Positions 7,880 through 16,052 of a stretch of 36,867 bases of DNA are shown piece after piece. The first letter of the stretch is position 1. Each line of letters begins with the position of its first letter. Below the pieces are notes generated by a model that saw nothing but the letters and a program-made list of their open reading frames with translations, did not search any database and was not told the origin of the DNA. The stretch comes from Luteitalea sp. (GTDB taxonomy: Bacteria > Acidobacteriota > Vicinamibacteria > Vicinamibacterales > Vicinamibacteraceae): positions 1-36,867 of the forward strand of contig WHTZ01000065.1 of NCBI GenBank assembly GCA_009377495.1, read 5' to 3'. The position numbers were made by a program, and so were the translations under genes.

Positions 7880-8284
7880 ATGTCCGAGTCCTATTCACTC
7901 CCTACTGAACCCGAAGGCATTGTCGCGTCGCTGCTTGAGCGATTTAACTCCGGCAAGGTCAGCGCGATGATGACCTTGTACGCCCCGGAGGCCGTGTTCA
8001 TCGCGAAAGACGGGCGAACCATCACTGATCACACCGAGATCGCTGCCGAACTCGAGCGCGATCTCAGCCTCGGCCTGCCGCTGGAGGCCAACGCGCGCCA
8101 TGTGTTCGTTGCCGGCGATATCGCCCAGATCGTGCTGGACTGGTCAATTGATGGCACAGGTCCCGACGGCGAGCACGTGCGCCTCGGAGGCTCGGCAAGC
8201 GATATCGTGCGCCGCGGCGCGGATGGACTCTGGCGGTACGTGATCGACAACAATCTTGGGACAGCGGTGCGACAGCCCGCCTGA
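7880..8284 (+). CDS. SnoaL/NTF2-like (DUF4440-type) protein
   Basis: 134 residues with the alpha+beta cone pattern of NTF2-like proteins: helix SLLERFNSGKVSAMMTLYAP, then EAVFIAKDGRTITDHTEIAA, and strands ending LWRYVIDNNLG. ATG 7880 is chosen for AGGAG about 8 bases before; an open frame reaches back to 7790 but has no family similarity. Such proteins are small enzymes or ligand-binding proteins and the specific function cannot be told. It separates P460 paralogue 2 from the P460 fragment. Confidence 0.72.
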   Translation: MSESYSLPTEPEGIVASLLERFNSGKVSAMMTLYAPEAVFIAKDGRTITDHTEIAAELERDLSLGLPLEANARHVFVAGDIAQIVLDWSIDGTGPDGEHVRLGGSASDIVRRGADGLWRYVIDNNLGTAVRQPA

Positions 8285-8420
8285 CATATGTGCGCCACGG
8301 CAGCTCTCGGCGATGGAGCCACTCTTCAGCCTGGCGTCGACGATCACCGCGATACCGTGCTGGCGCTGCTGCTCGGCCGGCCCAATGCCCGAGTGCATTA
8401 GGACCGTCAGGCTATGGACG

Positions 8421-8618
8421 GTCATGGTGAAAGACAATGTCGGCCGATTTCCAGGAAACAAGCTTTGGGGCGCCGGCTGTGGTTGGGCCTGGTTCGAGGC
8501 AACTGATCCCCAGAAGACCACATCCACCGACTACACGACGGACTGTCAGTCCTGTCACGTGTCGGCGCGAGCGTCAGACTGGATCTACACTCGCGGCTAT
8601 CCGCCCCTGAACCAATAA
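8421..8618 (+). pseudogene. Cytochrome P460 C-terminal fragment
   Basis: A 3' third of a P460 gene, nearly identical at DNA level to 7511-7714 and offset by 910 bp. It reads MVKDNVGRFPGNKLWGAG to DCQSCHVSARASDWIY and TRGYPPLNQ, keeping the CxxCH heme site. Upstream the frame is open to 8256 but bears no P460 sequence and no signal peptide, so it cannot make a normal cytochrome. Best read as a partial tandem duplication. Confidence 0.8.
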
Positions 8619-8828
8619 GCGGGGCATGGCGTCGATGATGTGTCATTGGTCAAGCCGCTGCCCTGCACCGAGCAGTTCGGGAAGCGAGGTCACGTCGACC
8701 ACTGGCAAGGCGCCATTCCACCTTCGCTTTCGGAAGTTACCGATGGCCACTGGCATGAGATGTCGAACGGGCTTTCCAACTTTGCAACATTTCCACCAAA
8801 GAGACAAATGACCAAGGAGACGATTCAC

Positions 8829-9746
8829 ATGAAGGCGATCGTGGTGACGGACCAGGCTGCGGGAACGGCCGGGATGAAGCTGGTGGAGCGGCCCGAGCCG
8901 CAGGCAGCGATAAACGACGTCGTCGTTCAGGTTCATGCGTCGGGATTCGTCCCGACTGAGCTGACGTGGCCCTCGACCTGGGCCGATCGCCTCGACCGTG
9001 ACCGAACACCGTCGATCCCCGGGCACGAACTGGCCGGAGTGGTCACCGCCCTCGGCTATGGCACGAGGGGGCTGTCGGTGGGACAGCGGGTGTTCGGCCT
9101 CACGGACTGGACTCGCGACGGCACCCTGGCGGAGTACGCGGCCGTCGAGGCACGCAACCTCGCGCCGCTGCCGGGCGAGGTCGACTTCACGGTGGGCGCG
9201 AGCCTGCCGATCTCGGGCCTGACTGCGTGGCAGGGACTATTCGAGCACGGCCGCCTTCAGGCGGGGCATAGCGTCCTCGTGCACGGCGCGGCCGGCGCAG
9301 TCGGGTCGATGGTGACGCAACTCGCACGAGAGGCCGGCGCCTACGTCATCGGCACCGGACGCGCCGCCGACCGTCAGACGGTGCTCGACTTCGGCGCGCA
9401 GGAGTTCGTCGACCTCGACAACGACGCCCTGGAAGACGTCGGCGAAGTCGATCTGGTGTTCGATGTCATCGGCGGCGACATCGGGAAGCGGTCCGCAGGC
9501 CTGATTCGAGCCGGAGGAACACTGGTGTCCATCGTCGGGCCGCCCGAGGCACGGCCCGCCGACGGCCTGGCGGTCGACTTCGTTGTCGAGTCCGATCGTG
9601 CCCAACTGAGTGCGATCGTCCAGCGGGTGCGGGACGGACGACTGCGGACGAACATCGGCAACGTCTCGACCCTCGACGATGCCGTCGCCGCCTTCAACCC
9701 GACCGAGCGACGCAAGGGGAAGACGATCACCCGCGTTCGTCCGTGA
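8829..9746 (+). CDS. NADP-dependent zinc-less MDR oxidoreductase (quinone oxidoreductase-like), copy 2
   Basis: 305 residues, about 90% identical to copy 1 by eye. It keeps PSIPGHELAGVV, VLVHGAAGAVGSMVTQLARE and the C-terminal AAFNPTERRKGKTITRV, so both copies should bind NADPH. The start has AAGGAG 9 bases upstream; the open frame upstream to 8640 carries no family sequence. It lacks the nine-residue insertion of copy 1. Expression is from the opposite strand and a different leader, so the two copies are likely regulated differently. Confidence 0.88.
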   Translation: MKAIVVTDQAAGTAGMKLVERPEPQAAINDVVVQVHASGFVPTELTWPSTWADRLDRDRTPSIPGHELAGVVTALGYGTRGLSVGQRVFGLTDWTRDGTLAEYAAVEARNLAPLPGEVDFTVGASLPISGLTAWQGLFEHGRLQAGHSVLVHGAAGAVGSMVTQLAREAGAYVIGTGRAADRQTVLDFGAQEFVDLDNDALEDVGEVDLVFDVIGGDIGKRSAGLIRAGGTLVSIVGPPEARPADGLAVDFVVESDRAQLSAIVQRVRDGRLRTNIGNVSTLDDAVAAFNPTERRKGKTITRVRP

Positions 9747-9795
9747 GGACTCGGGGACGGCGAGCGGTTCTGCTCTCCTCGTGGATCATCGTCGC
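8829..9795 (+). repeat. Inverted-repeat arm 2 (MDR gene plus 3' flank)
   Basis: Mirror of 2653-3646. Similarity begins at the ATG and continues about 49 bp beyond the TGA at 9746. Recombination between the arms would invert the roughly 5.2 kb between them. Confidence 0.88.
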
Positions 9796-10143
9796 CTTTA
9801 GATCGTGGTGATCGTCTCGACCGTCGTCGCCTCTGCAATCTGGCTGATCTCGCGCGTCATTAGCGTCGACACAGATATCACCGAAGAACTACACTAACTG
9901 TACAAATGACCGTTTACAGTCCACTAGCTTAGCTAGGTCATTCCGTTCGTTCGGTCCCAAAGGACCGGGTAGTCCGCGCCGACATCCCTGGAGCGCCCAG
10001 TGCGCGCCTGTCAATCCCTCAGTCAGAACGAGCGCGAATAGATGGGGTCGTGACCATGCACACGACTGTCGGAGGCGGCCATCTCCTCACAACTTGGAGC
10101 ACTATGTGAATGGCTATCACCGATCAATAGGGGTGAGCCTGAC
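9796..10143. other. Non-coding leader of the first integrase; inverted repeat at 9897-9920
   Basis: No supported gene in about 350 bp. It holds ACTGTA (9897-9902) and TACAGT (9915-9920) as an inverted repeat with a 12-base spacer, plus CTAGC-TTA-GCTAG just after. The ACTGT/ACAGT arms resemble those at 11370 and 27701, so this may be a recombinase or regulator site controlling the integrase. Confidence 0.4.
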
Positions 10144-11247
10144 ATGCTCTACAAGCGTGGCACCGTCTGGTGGTATGAGTTCGTGATTCGTGGTCAGCGG
10201 ATTCGCGAATCAACATATTCGCGATCTCGTTCGCTCGCCCGTCGCGCGATGGACCAACGGAGACGCGCACTGGAGGAAGGTGCGAATGGAATCACGAGGC
10301 GTCCCGCGCCGCTCCTGTTCAGTGCCGCAGCCAGAGAACACCTCGCCCTCAAGCGACTGAAGTGGAAACCGAGCACGCAGCGCATCGAGGCCAAGAACGT
10401 CGAACATCTGATTCGAGGATTCGCCAGACGCTTGCTCTTCGACATCACCGCGGGTGATGTCTCAAAGTATCAACGACAGCGAAGACGAGATGGGGCATCC
10501 TGCGGGACGATCAACCTTGAGATCGCGACCCTTCGCGCGATTCTTCGTCGTCATCGATTGTGGGCCGCGTTGCAGCCAGATATCGAAGCATTGCCAAGAC
10601 GTGACGATGTGGGAAAGACGCTGACACTCGCCGAGGAGGCACGCCTGTTGTCGGCGTGTCGAGCGAGTCATTCGCGGCTCCTGTACCCCGCGGTCGTCGT
10701 TACACTCAACACTGGACTACGCCGGGGCGAACTCCTCTCACTGCGATGGTCTCAAGTGGATCTGGCGGGATTGTGTTTGACGGTGGGAGCCTCCAAGAGC
10801 CTTGCGGGGCGCGGACGCGTCATTCCTCTCAACGCAACGGCGACTGCGGTCCTCGGCGCATGGGCAAGCAGCTTTCCAGAGCGCAGGCCGGAGCATGCCG
10901 TCTTCCCTACGGAACGCGTCGGTGCGAGCGGAGATTCGTTCAGTGTGTACATAACTGGCACTGATCCCAATACGCCAGTTCGGTCTCTCCGAGCGGCCTG
11001 GACCAGCGCGAAGAAGGTCGCGATGGTGTCGGCGCGCTGGCATGACCTGAGACATACGGTCTGCACCCGGCTGCTTGAGGCTGGCCTCTCCTTGCCGCTG
11101 GTGGGACGCATTCTTGGGTGGAGTCCATCGACGATGGTTCTCATGTCTCACCGTTATGGGCATGTCGACGTCCTGACTCAGCGGGAAGCGATGTCGAGGC
11201 TCGACCGGCTCGCGGTCCCCACTACGGCCACCACAGTGCTCGGCTGA
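10144..11247 (+). CDS. Tyrosine site-specific recombinase (integrase 1)
   Basis: 367 residues. A short basic N-terminal domain (MLYKRGTVWWYEFVIRG) precedes a core-binding domain (about 60-150) and the catalytic domain. The catalytic residues are visible: Arg in TLNTGLRRGELLSL, Lys in SKSLAGRGRVIPL, His-x-x-Arg in WHDLRHTVCTRLLEAG, His/Trp region GRILGWSPSTMVLM, and the nucleophile Tyr in SHRYGHV. Shine-Dalgarno AGGGGTGAG precedes the ATG. It ends 145 bp before the 48-bp tRNA-Asn fragment at 11392 and points at it, the usual layout of an integrase beside its own att site. It probably belongs to the element on its left. Confidence 0.9.
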   Translation: MLYKRGTVWWYEFVIRGQRIRESTYSRSRSLARRAMDQRRRALEEGANGITRRPAPLLFSAAAREHLALKRLKWKPSTQRIEAKNVEHLIRGFARRLLFDITAGDVSKYQRQRRRDGASCGTINLEIATLRAILRRHRLWAALQPDIEALPRRDDVGKTLTLAEEARLLSACRASHSRLLYPAVVVTLNTGLRRGELLSLRWSQVDLAGLCLTVGASKSLAGRGRVIPLNATATAVLGAWASSFPERRPEHAVFPTERVGASGDSFSVYITGTDPNTPVRSLRAAWTSAKKVAMVSARWHDLRHTVCTRLLEAGLSLPLVGRILGWSPSTMVLMSHRYGHVDVLTQREAMSRLDRLAVPTTATTVLG

Positions 11248-11369
11248 GTGAAATTCAAAGACTGGCGGGATTTCCTAAAGAAACGAGCGACCTCTCGACG
11301 GTTGCCTGTCCGGCAAGGACGAGAGTCCCCACAAATTTCCCCACACTCAGAGCCGGTTCCGACTAACTG

Positions 11370-11385
11370 AACAGTGTAAACTGTT
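11370..11385. promoter_or_regulatory. Inverted repeat next to the left att site
   Basis: AACAGT (11370-11375), four-base spacer GTAA, ACTGTT (11380-11385), ending seven bases before the att repeat. The arms are the same as in the operator-like repeat at 27701-27722 of the other integrase system. Candidate integrase core/arm or excisionase site; function inferred. Confidence 0.4.
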
Positions 11386-11391
11386 GAAAAG

Positions 11392-11439
11392 ATTGGCTCC
11401 TCAGGCTGGACTCGAACCAGCAACCCTCCGGTTAACAGC
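11392..11439 (-). repeat. att repeat (tRNA-Asn 3' fragment), left copy
   Basis: 48 bp identical to 29226-29273. It is the 3' part of tRNA-Asn from the anticodon stem to the encoded CCA plus three bases; identity ends at 11440. A lone 3' tRNA fragment beside an integrase marks an integration boundary. It serves both as the right boundary of integrase 1's element and the left boundary of the 17.9-kb IME. Confidence 0.92.
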
Positions 11440-11789
11440 AGCGAACCCCGAGCGCGACTAGGAGAGACAGAGCGCGACCAAGATCCAACAGATCAATGAG
11501 TTGCGGAAGATCGTGTCATCGCGATCGATCGCCGTAAATCACCGTCGATCGCCATCGTTCGAGGGGGTTGCGTCACAGTTCATGTCACAGCGCACACGCT
11601 TTCGCTTCCACCCACTTCGAATGGCACCACGAACGTCATGCGTGGAGATCGCCTACCGTCCACAGAACGCCGGCGCGCCGCGCTGTTCTGGCCAGGGCTG
11701 CGGAAATCGGAGGCGCGGCAAGGTCTTGGTCTGGGCCATCATTGTGGCGTATAAGAGCCACGACTACGAATCGGCTGTGGGAACATGCC
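11440..11789. other. Left end of the IME, no supported gene
   Basis: 350 bp without a convincing reading frame. It contains GTCACAGTTCATGTCACAG at 11572-11590, which matches GTCACAGTCCACGTCACAA at 29164-29182 near the other end at 16 of the first 18 positions. Paired repeats inside both ends suggest integrase arm-binding sites. A short GATCGATCGCC-type repetition lies around 11520-11560. Confidence 0.45.
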
Positions 11790-12956
11790 ATGATCAGCCT
11801 CTCACGTGAGTGCGATGCCCTCTGCGAGCGCGTCGTCCAGATTGTCGAGACCGCCCGCGGACAGGTCGCTCGCACGATCAACACCGCGACCGTCCACGCC
11901 TATTGGCTCATCGGCCGGGAGCTTGTCGAGGTCGAACAGAAAGGACAAGTCCGCGCCGAGTACGGGGAACAGCTCATCGAGGGAGTCGCCAGCCGGCTGA
12001 GCCAGCGCTTCGGGCGAGGCCTCGGTGTCGCGACATTACGCCGTGCGCGGAGTTTCTACCTGACGTACCCTCGAGGCTCTGCAATCCCTCCTGATATTGG
12101 CGGTTTGGAGATTCGATCAACGCCGTTGATCGAATCGGGCAGCAGTGAGATTCACTCAACAGCGTTGATCGAATCCGCAGGTGCAGGCAGAGGCGTGTTT
12201 CCGCCCTTGCTGGGCTGGTCGCACTACCTCACACTCCTCCGCGTGCAAGACGACCGGGCCCGCGCCTTCTACGAAATCGAAGCCGCGCGCGAAGGGTGGT
12301 CGGTTCGCGAGCTTGAGCGGCAGGTCGCCTCGCTTCTCTATGAGCGCCTGGCTAAGAGCCGCGACAAGGAGCAGGTGTTGGCGCTCGCCAAGAAAGGCCA
12401 GACCGTCTCGGCGCCACGGGACGTCATCAAGGATCCGTTCGTCCTCGAGTTCCTAGGACTCGAGGAGCGTCCGAACTGGCGAGAACGTGACCTCGAGCAA
12501 GCGATCATCGATCGCTTGGAGTCCTTCCTGCTCGAGCTCGGCAAGGGCTTCTGCTTCGTTGCTCGCCAGAAGCGTGTCACCCTCGACAGCGACCACTTCT
12601 ACATCGACCTTGTCTTTTATAACCGTCTGCTCCGGTGCTTCGTCCTCATTGATCTTAAGCTCGGCAAACTCACTCATCAGGACCTGGGACAGATGCAAAT
12701 GTATGTGAACTACTTCGATCGCTACCAACGCGCGGAGTACGAGACAGCGACGGTCGGCATCGTCCTCTGCTCGGACAAAAACGACGCAATGGTCAAGATC
12801 ACGTTGCCCCAGGACAATCAACGGATCCACGCTAGTCGGTACCGGCTCTACCTGCCTACCGAAGAGGAACTGCGCCAAGAGCTCGAGCGTGAACGTGAAG
12901 ACGCCGAACGGGCCCTCCGTGTCGCGGCCAAAGAAGGGCGCGATCGGGAGAGCTGA
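11790..12956 (+). CDS. DUF1016 / YhcG-type PDDEXK nuclease-domain protein
   Basis: 388 residues. The N-terminal DUF1016 helical domain (about 10-90) contains TVHAYWLIGRELVEVEQKGQ and SRLSQRFGRGLGVATLRRAR. The middle has the conserved LGWSHYLTLLRVQDDRARAF and WSVRELERQVASLLYERL. The C-terminal PDDEXK-like nuclease domain has DSDHFYIDLVFYNRLLRCFV and LIDLKLGKLTHQDLGQMQMY, giving the D...DxK catalytic pattern, followed by VGIVLCSDKND. The family is widespread in mobile DNA and often suspected in defence or DNA processing; the role here is not proved. ATG 11790 is chosen where family similarity begins. A linker at about residues 107-129 is made of two repeated units from a palindromic insertion. 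Confidence 0.88.
   Translation: MISLSRECDALCERVVQIVETARGQVARTINTATVHAYWLIGRELVEVEQKGQVRAEYGEQLIEGVASRLSQRFGRGLGVATLRRARSFYLTYPRGSAIPPDIGGLEIRSTPLIESGSSEIHSTALIESAGAGRGVFPPLLGWSHYLTLLRVQDDRARAFYEIEAAREGWSVRELERQVASLLYERLAKSRDKEQVLALAKKGQTVSAPRDVIKDPFVLEFLGLEERPNWRERDLEQAIIDRLESFLLELGKGFCFVARQKRVTLDSDHFYIDLVFYNRLLRCFVLIDLKLGKLTHQDLGQMQMYVNYFDRYQRAEYETATVGIVLCSDKNDAMVKITLPQDNQRIHASRYRLYLPTEEELRQELEREREDAERALRVAAKEGRDRES
12108..12175. repeat. Two 29-bp palindromic units inside the DUF1016 linker
   Basis: Units at 12108-12136 and 12147-12175 differ at a few positions. Unit 1 contains an 11-bp perfect inverted repeat (GATTCGATCAA / TTGATCGAATC) with a 5-base loop at 12110-12136. They translate in frame as EIRSTPLIES and EIHSTALIES. 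Confidence 0.8.
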
Positions 12957-13289
12957 AGCCTGCATATTCACGATTGTCAGCGGGACGATGGGAGAGGGGA
13001 GAGGAGAGGAGAGGAAACATTCGGCGGGTTTCACGGAGTTAACCGAACGTGCGTCATCGAATCGCGACTGCGGTCCACGCCTCAGTCCACAGCAGCACCG
13101 CGTTGCACAGCGAGCCCCACGGCCTCGGATTATGAGCCCAATTGCACGGGGCCACTGCGATCCACCGGAACCCACTCCACGCGATTTTTCTAAGCTTTTC
13201 GACCACTCGCCCCGACTCGGAACTACCCCCAGCCACTACCGATTGTCAGCCGACTTGACTTGGGCGAACCGTTACCGCGGGATACGCTC
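12957..13289. other. Convergent intergenic region
   Basis: About 330 bp between the DUF1016 gene and the oppositely oriented permease/M1 gene. It starts with a purine-rich GGGAGAGGGGAGAGGAGAGG-type tract at about 12988-13017. A 60-codon minus frame at 13054-13236 is not recognisable. No clear terminator hairpin was found. Confidence 0.4.
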
Positions 13290-16052
13290 TCAGCTCCCGA
13301 TCTTCACCGCCTTGACGTTTTGGTCCTCCTCCTCCAACTCACTCAATAGGTGGCGCGGGTCGATGCCGGCTCGAGCCGGCTTCTGTGGCACCGTGACCGT
13401 AAGCGTCTGCGTTCCGGAGTGGATGCGGTGCTTCTGCAGGTACGATTCCCCTTCGTCGAAGACTCCGACCTCCAGCCAGTCATCCATTGGCACTTCCGTC
13501 TCAAGGCCCGCTTCATCAACCACTACCTTCCGCGCGCGCACCGCCAGCGTCACCTGCCAGGTGCCGGCTTCGGTCTGCTGCGCGGTGGCTCGCTCCGTCT
13601 CGAGTTCCCAGAACGTGTTCCTCTCGAACAGGTCCTGGAGCAGGTATTGGAACTGCTCCGGTGTAACTGCTTGAAGCTCGCGGTAGAGATCCATCGACGT
13701 CGGCAGCGGCGGTGTTCCCGATCGATGCTTCTCGAGCAGTTGCCGCAGTGCCTCGTCGACCCGATCCTTGCCGATGTATTCGCGGATCGCGTACAGCGCA
13801 AATGGACCCCTACGGGAGTAGGCGAACGAGTCGCTGGCGCGAAGCAGTGGCGAAGCGGCGCGCGTACGCGGCGTCAGGTATTCCAGGCGCATGAACTGCA
13901 GGTATTCGCGGAGTTGCTCGGGACCGAGAGTCTCCTCGACGACCCGCATGGCGGAGTAGGTTTCGAGGGTTGTGTTCAACAGCCCTCCTCCCTCGACAGC
14001 TGCGGGCACGACTTGCATGCCCCACCACCCGCGCGCGACCCCGTGTGCGACCACGGCAAACACGAGATCGAGATCCTGCGGAGTGTTTCCTCGCTTCAGG
14101 AGGGAGAATCCTTCGCCGTATTCAATCGTCGCGGCTTCAGTCTGTACTCCCATGCCACGGGCAGGACTCTCGATCAACCTGAGATAGGGATACGGATACG
14201 GACCAAACTGCCGCGTGTACAGATCGAGCGAGGCTCGTACGCTTGCCACCATGCGCCCCAGGGGCCCGGTATGCTCAGGATGATGGAAGATTTGAATCGC
14301 GATGGCCTGCCCCGAGCGAGCCTCGCGAGTCGAAGGGGCCTGCGCTACGCCCGCCGAAGAAGTCCACTGTTCTTCGTGCACGGCGTAGTCGGCGGAGAAC
14401 ACGCCGTACGCATTGTTGATGGGTACATCCGTGACGTAATGGAAGTAGCGTCGCCCGCCTTCCGTCCACGTGCGGCGGAGCGTCCCCGGCGCAACGGCGA
14501 CCTGATCGGTGCTCGTACCGACGATTGCCTCGAAGGCGATCGGGTCGCCGCCGACTCGAATTCGACGCGCCTTGTCGTCGTCGAGCGATCGGAAGGGGCG
14601 CCGCGGGGCGAGTCCATACTGTCGTCGCACTCCCGCCGCGTTCAGCTCTCGATTCCGTTGATACCCGATTGCCGGCAGCCAATCCAGATTCGTGAAGTGC
14701 GTCCCGTTCGCGACGACCGAGGGATCGGCTCCGCCGTTGGTGAAGCCTTGCGGCTTGAAATCCACCTCGAACGTCAGTTGCAACGTGTCGCCGGGCCGGA
14801 GCGGCTGCTCCAGTGCGTAGATCCGATAGCCGAGTTCATCGTCCTCCAGCCCGCGAGCAATCCGCCGATCAAAAGACACCGCTCTGGTGCCGATCTCTGG
14901 GGCCGTGGCCAGATGGATGGACTCAATAGCCACGCCGGTGTCGTTCACGAGGCGGTAGGTGCCACGGACCTCCGCCTGCCGTCGCTCCGGATAGATCTCG
15001 ACGCGCAGCGTCGTCGCGGTCAGCCGGGGCTGCGGGATCGCGGAGTACCGTCCGTATCGCTTCTCGTACTCGGCGCCACTGTTCATCCGATCGGCGGTCG
15101 TGACATAGGCATGCAGCACGTTCGTGTTGTAGAAGATGAAACCGCCCAGCGTGACGATGAGCGCCACTGCCGTCGCGGCCACGCCGATCGTCGCGCACGT
15201 GGAACGGCGGCGTGCCAGGTGGAGTCGCGACCATAGACTGCGCTCGGTGCCACGCGGCCACAGTAACCTTGCCACAACGGCCAGCAGCACTGCCCACGCC
15301 GCCCAGTAAAGCTTGAACCACAGCCACGGTCCGAGGAACGGGCCGAAGCCGCGAATATCCGAGTAGGACCACCCCGGATCGGATCCATAGATCAGCAGGT
15401 GGTGTTCGAGCCCGAGAGTGGAGGGGAAGCTGATGACTCCAAACGCGATGAGTGACACGAGGTAGCCGAGGTGTTTCCGATTCACCACCGCATGGACGAC
15501 GAAAATGAGCAGTGCAAAGAGGACGTAGTCGACGAGTTGAAGCCCAAAGAGGATCCGCAGGTAGAGCCCCATCTCGAAATCGAAATAACCCATCCGCATC
15601 TGACCGAGCACTCCAGCTGTGGTCAGGAGCGCCATCCATACGACCAGCGCGAGAGTGAGTCCCAGGAATTTGCCCAGGAAGAGGACCCAAGTGCTTACCG
15701 GGGTCGCGTCGGCAATCTCGCTCAGTCCGGCGTCTCGTTCACGCCAGACCAACTCACCTGCGCAGAACACGATGAGCAGCGGGATCAGCACCCAGGGAGG
15801 CCGTGGATTGTCAGCAACGGGTGCGGTCAGAACGGTGAGAACCTGCGCTGTTCTGGGGAGCAGCGGAACTCCCCCGAGATCCATGAGTGCAGGCATCAAC
15901 AGGACCACGAGCATCGTGACCGCTGGAAGAACGAGAACAGCCGCACTCTTCGCGATCGTCCCAAACGCAGTCCCCGCGATTGCGCACGTCTGCCGCGCGT
16001 GGGTGGCGAAGCCGAACGTCCGCCGGACTTGGGGAATGGAAATCCTGCGCAT
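13290..16052 (-). CDS. ABC permease fused to an inactive M1-type aminopeptidase domain
   Basis: 920 residues. The N-terminal part (about 30-310) has about six to seven membrane segments with LVLPAVTMLVVLLMPALMDL and a GELVWRERDAGLSEIADATP block typical of this ABC-2 type; a further segment is at about 305-325. The rest is an extracytoplasmic M1-like domain with a beta N-part, YTRQFGPYPYPYLRLIESP, and the zinc motif position at about residue 668. There the sequence is VVAHGVARGWWG instead of HExxH-x, and the third-ligand region reads GGGLLNTTLETYSAM. Two zinc/catalytic residues are therefore lost and it should not be a peptidase. The start overlaps the upstream permease stop (TGATG), indicating coupling. 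Longer frame to 16124 is rejected. Confidence 0.85.
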   Translation of the reverse strand: MRRISIPQVRRTFGFATHARQTCAIAGTAFGTIAKSAAVLVLPAVTMLVVLLMPALMDLGGVPLLPRTAQVLTVLTAPVADNPRPPWVLIPLLIVFCAGELVWRERDAGLSEIADATPVSTWVLFLGKFLGLTLALVVWMALLTTAGVLGQMRMGYFDFEMGLYLRILFGLQLVDYVLFALLIFVVHAVVNRKHLGYLVSLIAFGVISFPSTLGLEHHLLIYGSDPGWSYSDIRGFGPFLGPWLWFKLYWAAWAVLLAVVARLLWPRGTERSLWSRLHLARRRSTCATIGVAATAVALIVTLGGFIFYNTNVLHAYVTTADRMNSGAEYEKRYGRYSAIPQPRLTATTLRVEIYPERRQAEVRGTYRLVNDTGVAIESIHLATAPEIGTRAVSFDRRIARGLEDDELGYRIYALEQPLRPGDTLQLTFEVDFKPQGFTNGGADPSVVANGTHFTNLDWLPAIGYQRNRELNAAGVRRQYGLAPRRPFRSLDDDKARRIRVGGDPIAFEAIVGTSTDQVAVAPGTLRRTWTEGGRRYFHYVTDVPINNAYGVFSADYAVHEEQWTSSAGVAQAPSTREARSGQAIAIQIFHHPEHTGPLGRMVASVRASLDLYTRQFGPYPYPYLRLIESPARGMGVQTEAATIEYGEGFSLLKRGNTPQDLDLVFAVVAHGVARGWWGMQVVPAAVEGGGLLNTTLETYSAMRVVEETLGPEQLREYLQFMRLEYLTPRTRAASPLLRASDSFAYSRRGPFALYAIREYIGKDRVDEALRQLLEKHRSGTPPLPTSMDLYRELQAVTPEQFQYLLQDLFERNTFWELETERATAQQTEAGTWQVTLAVRARKVVVDEAGLETEVPMDDWLEVGVFDEGESYLQKHRIHSGTQTLTVTVPQKPARAGIDPRHLLSELEEEDQNVKAVKIGS

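Larger units (their letters stand above)
1..11439. mobile_element. Probable right part of a second, tandem element in the same tRNA-Asn site
   Basis: Integrase 1 faces the att copy at 11392 with the same geometry as integrase 2 facing tRNA-Asn. The region is rich in duplications, fragments and pseudogenes, consistent with accessory DNA. No further att copy was seen between 1 and 11391, so its left boundary, if any, is outside the window. Inference. Confidence 0.5.

Noticed and set aside
12988..13017. Purine-rich tract as possible functional element
   Set aside because: Short low-complexity run in a convergent intergenic region; no pairing partner or gene association seen.
13350..15236. 628-codon plus-strand open frame opposite the permease/M1 gene
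   Set aside because: The minus strand shows clear membrane segments and M1-like motifs; the plus frame is Arg/Gln-rich without recognisable motifs, a GC-driven antisense shadow.
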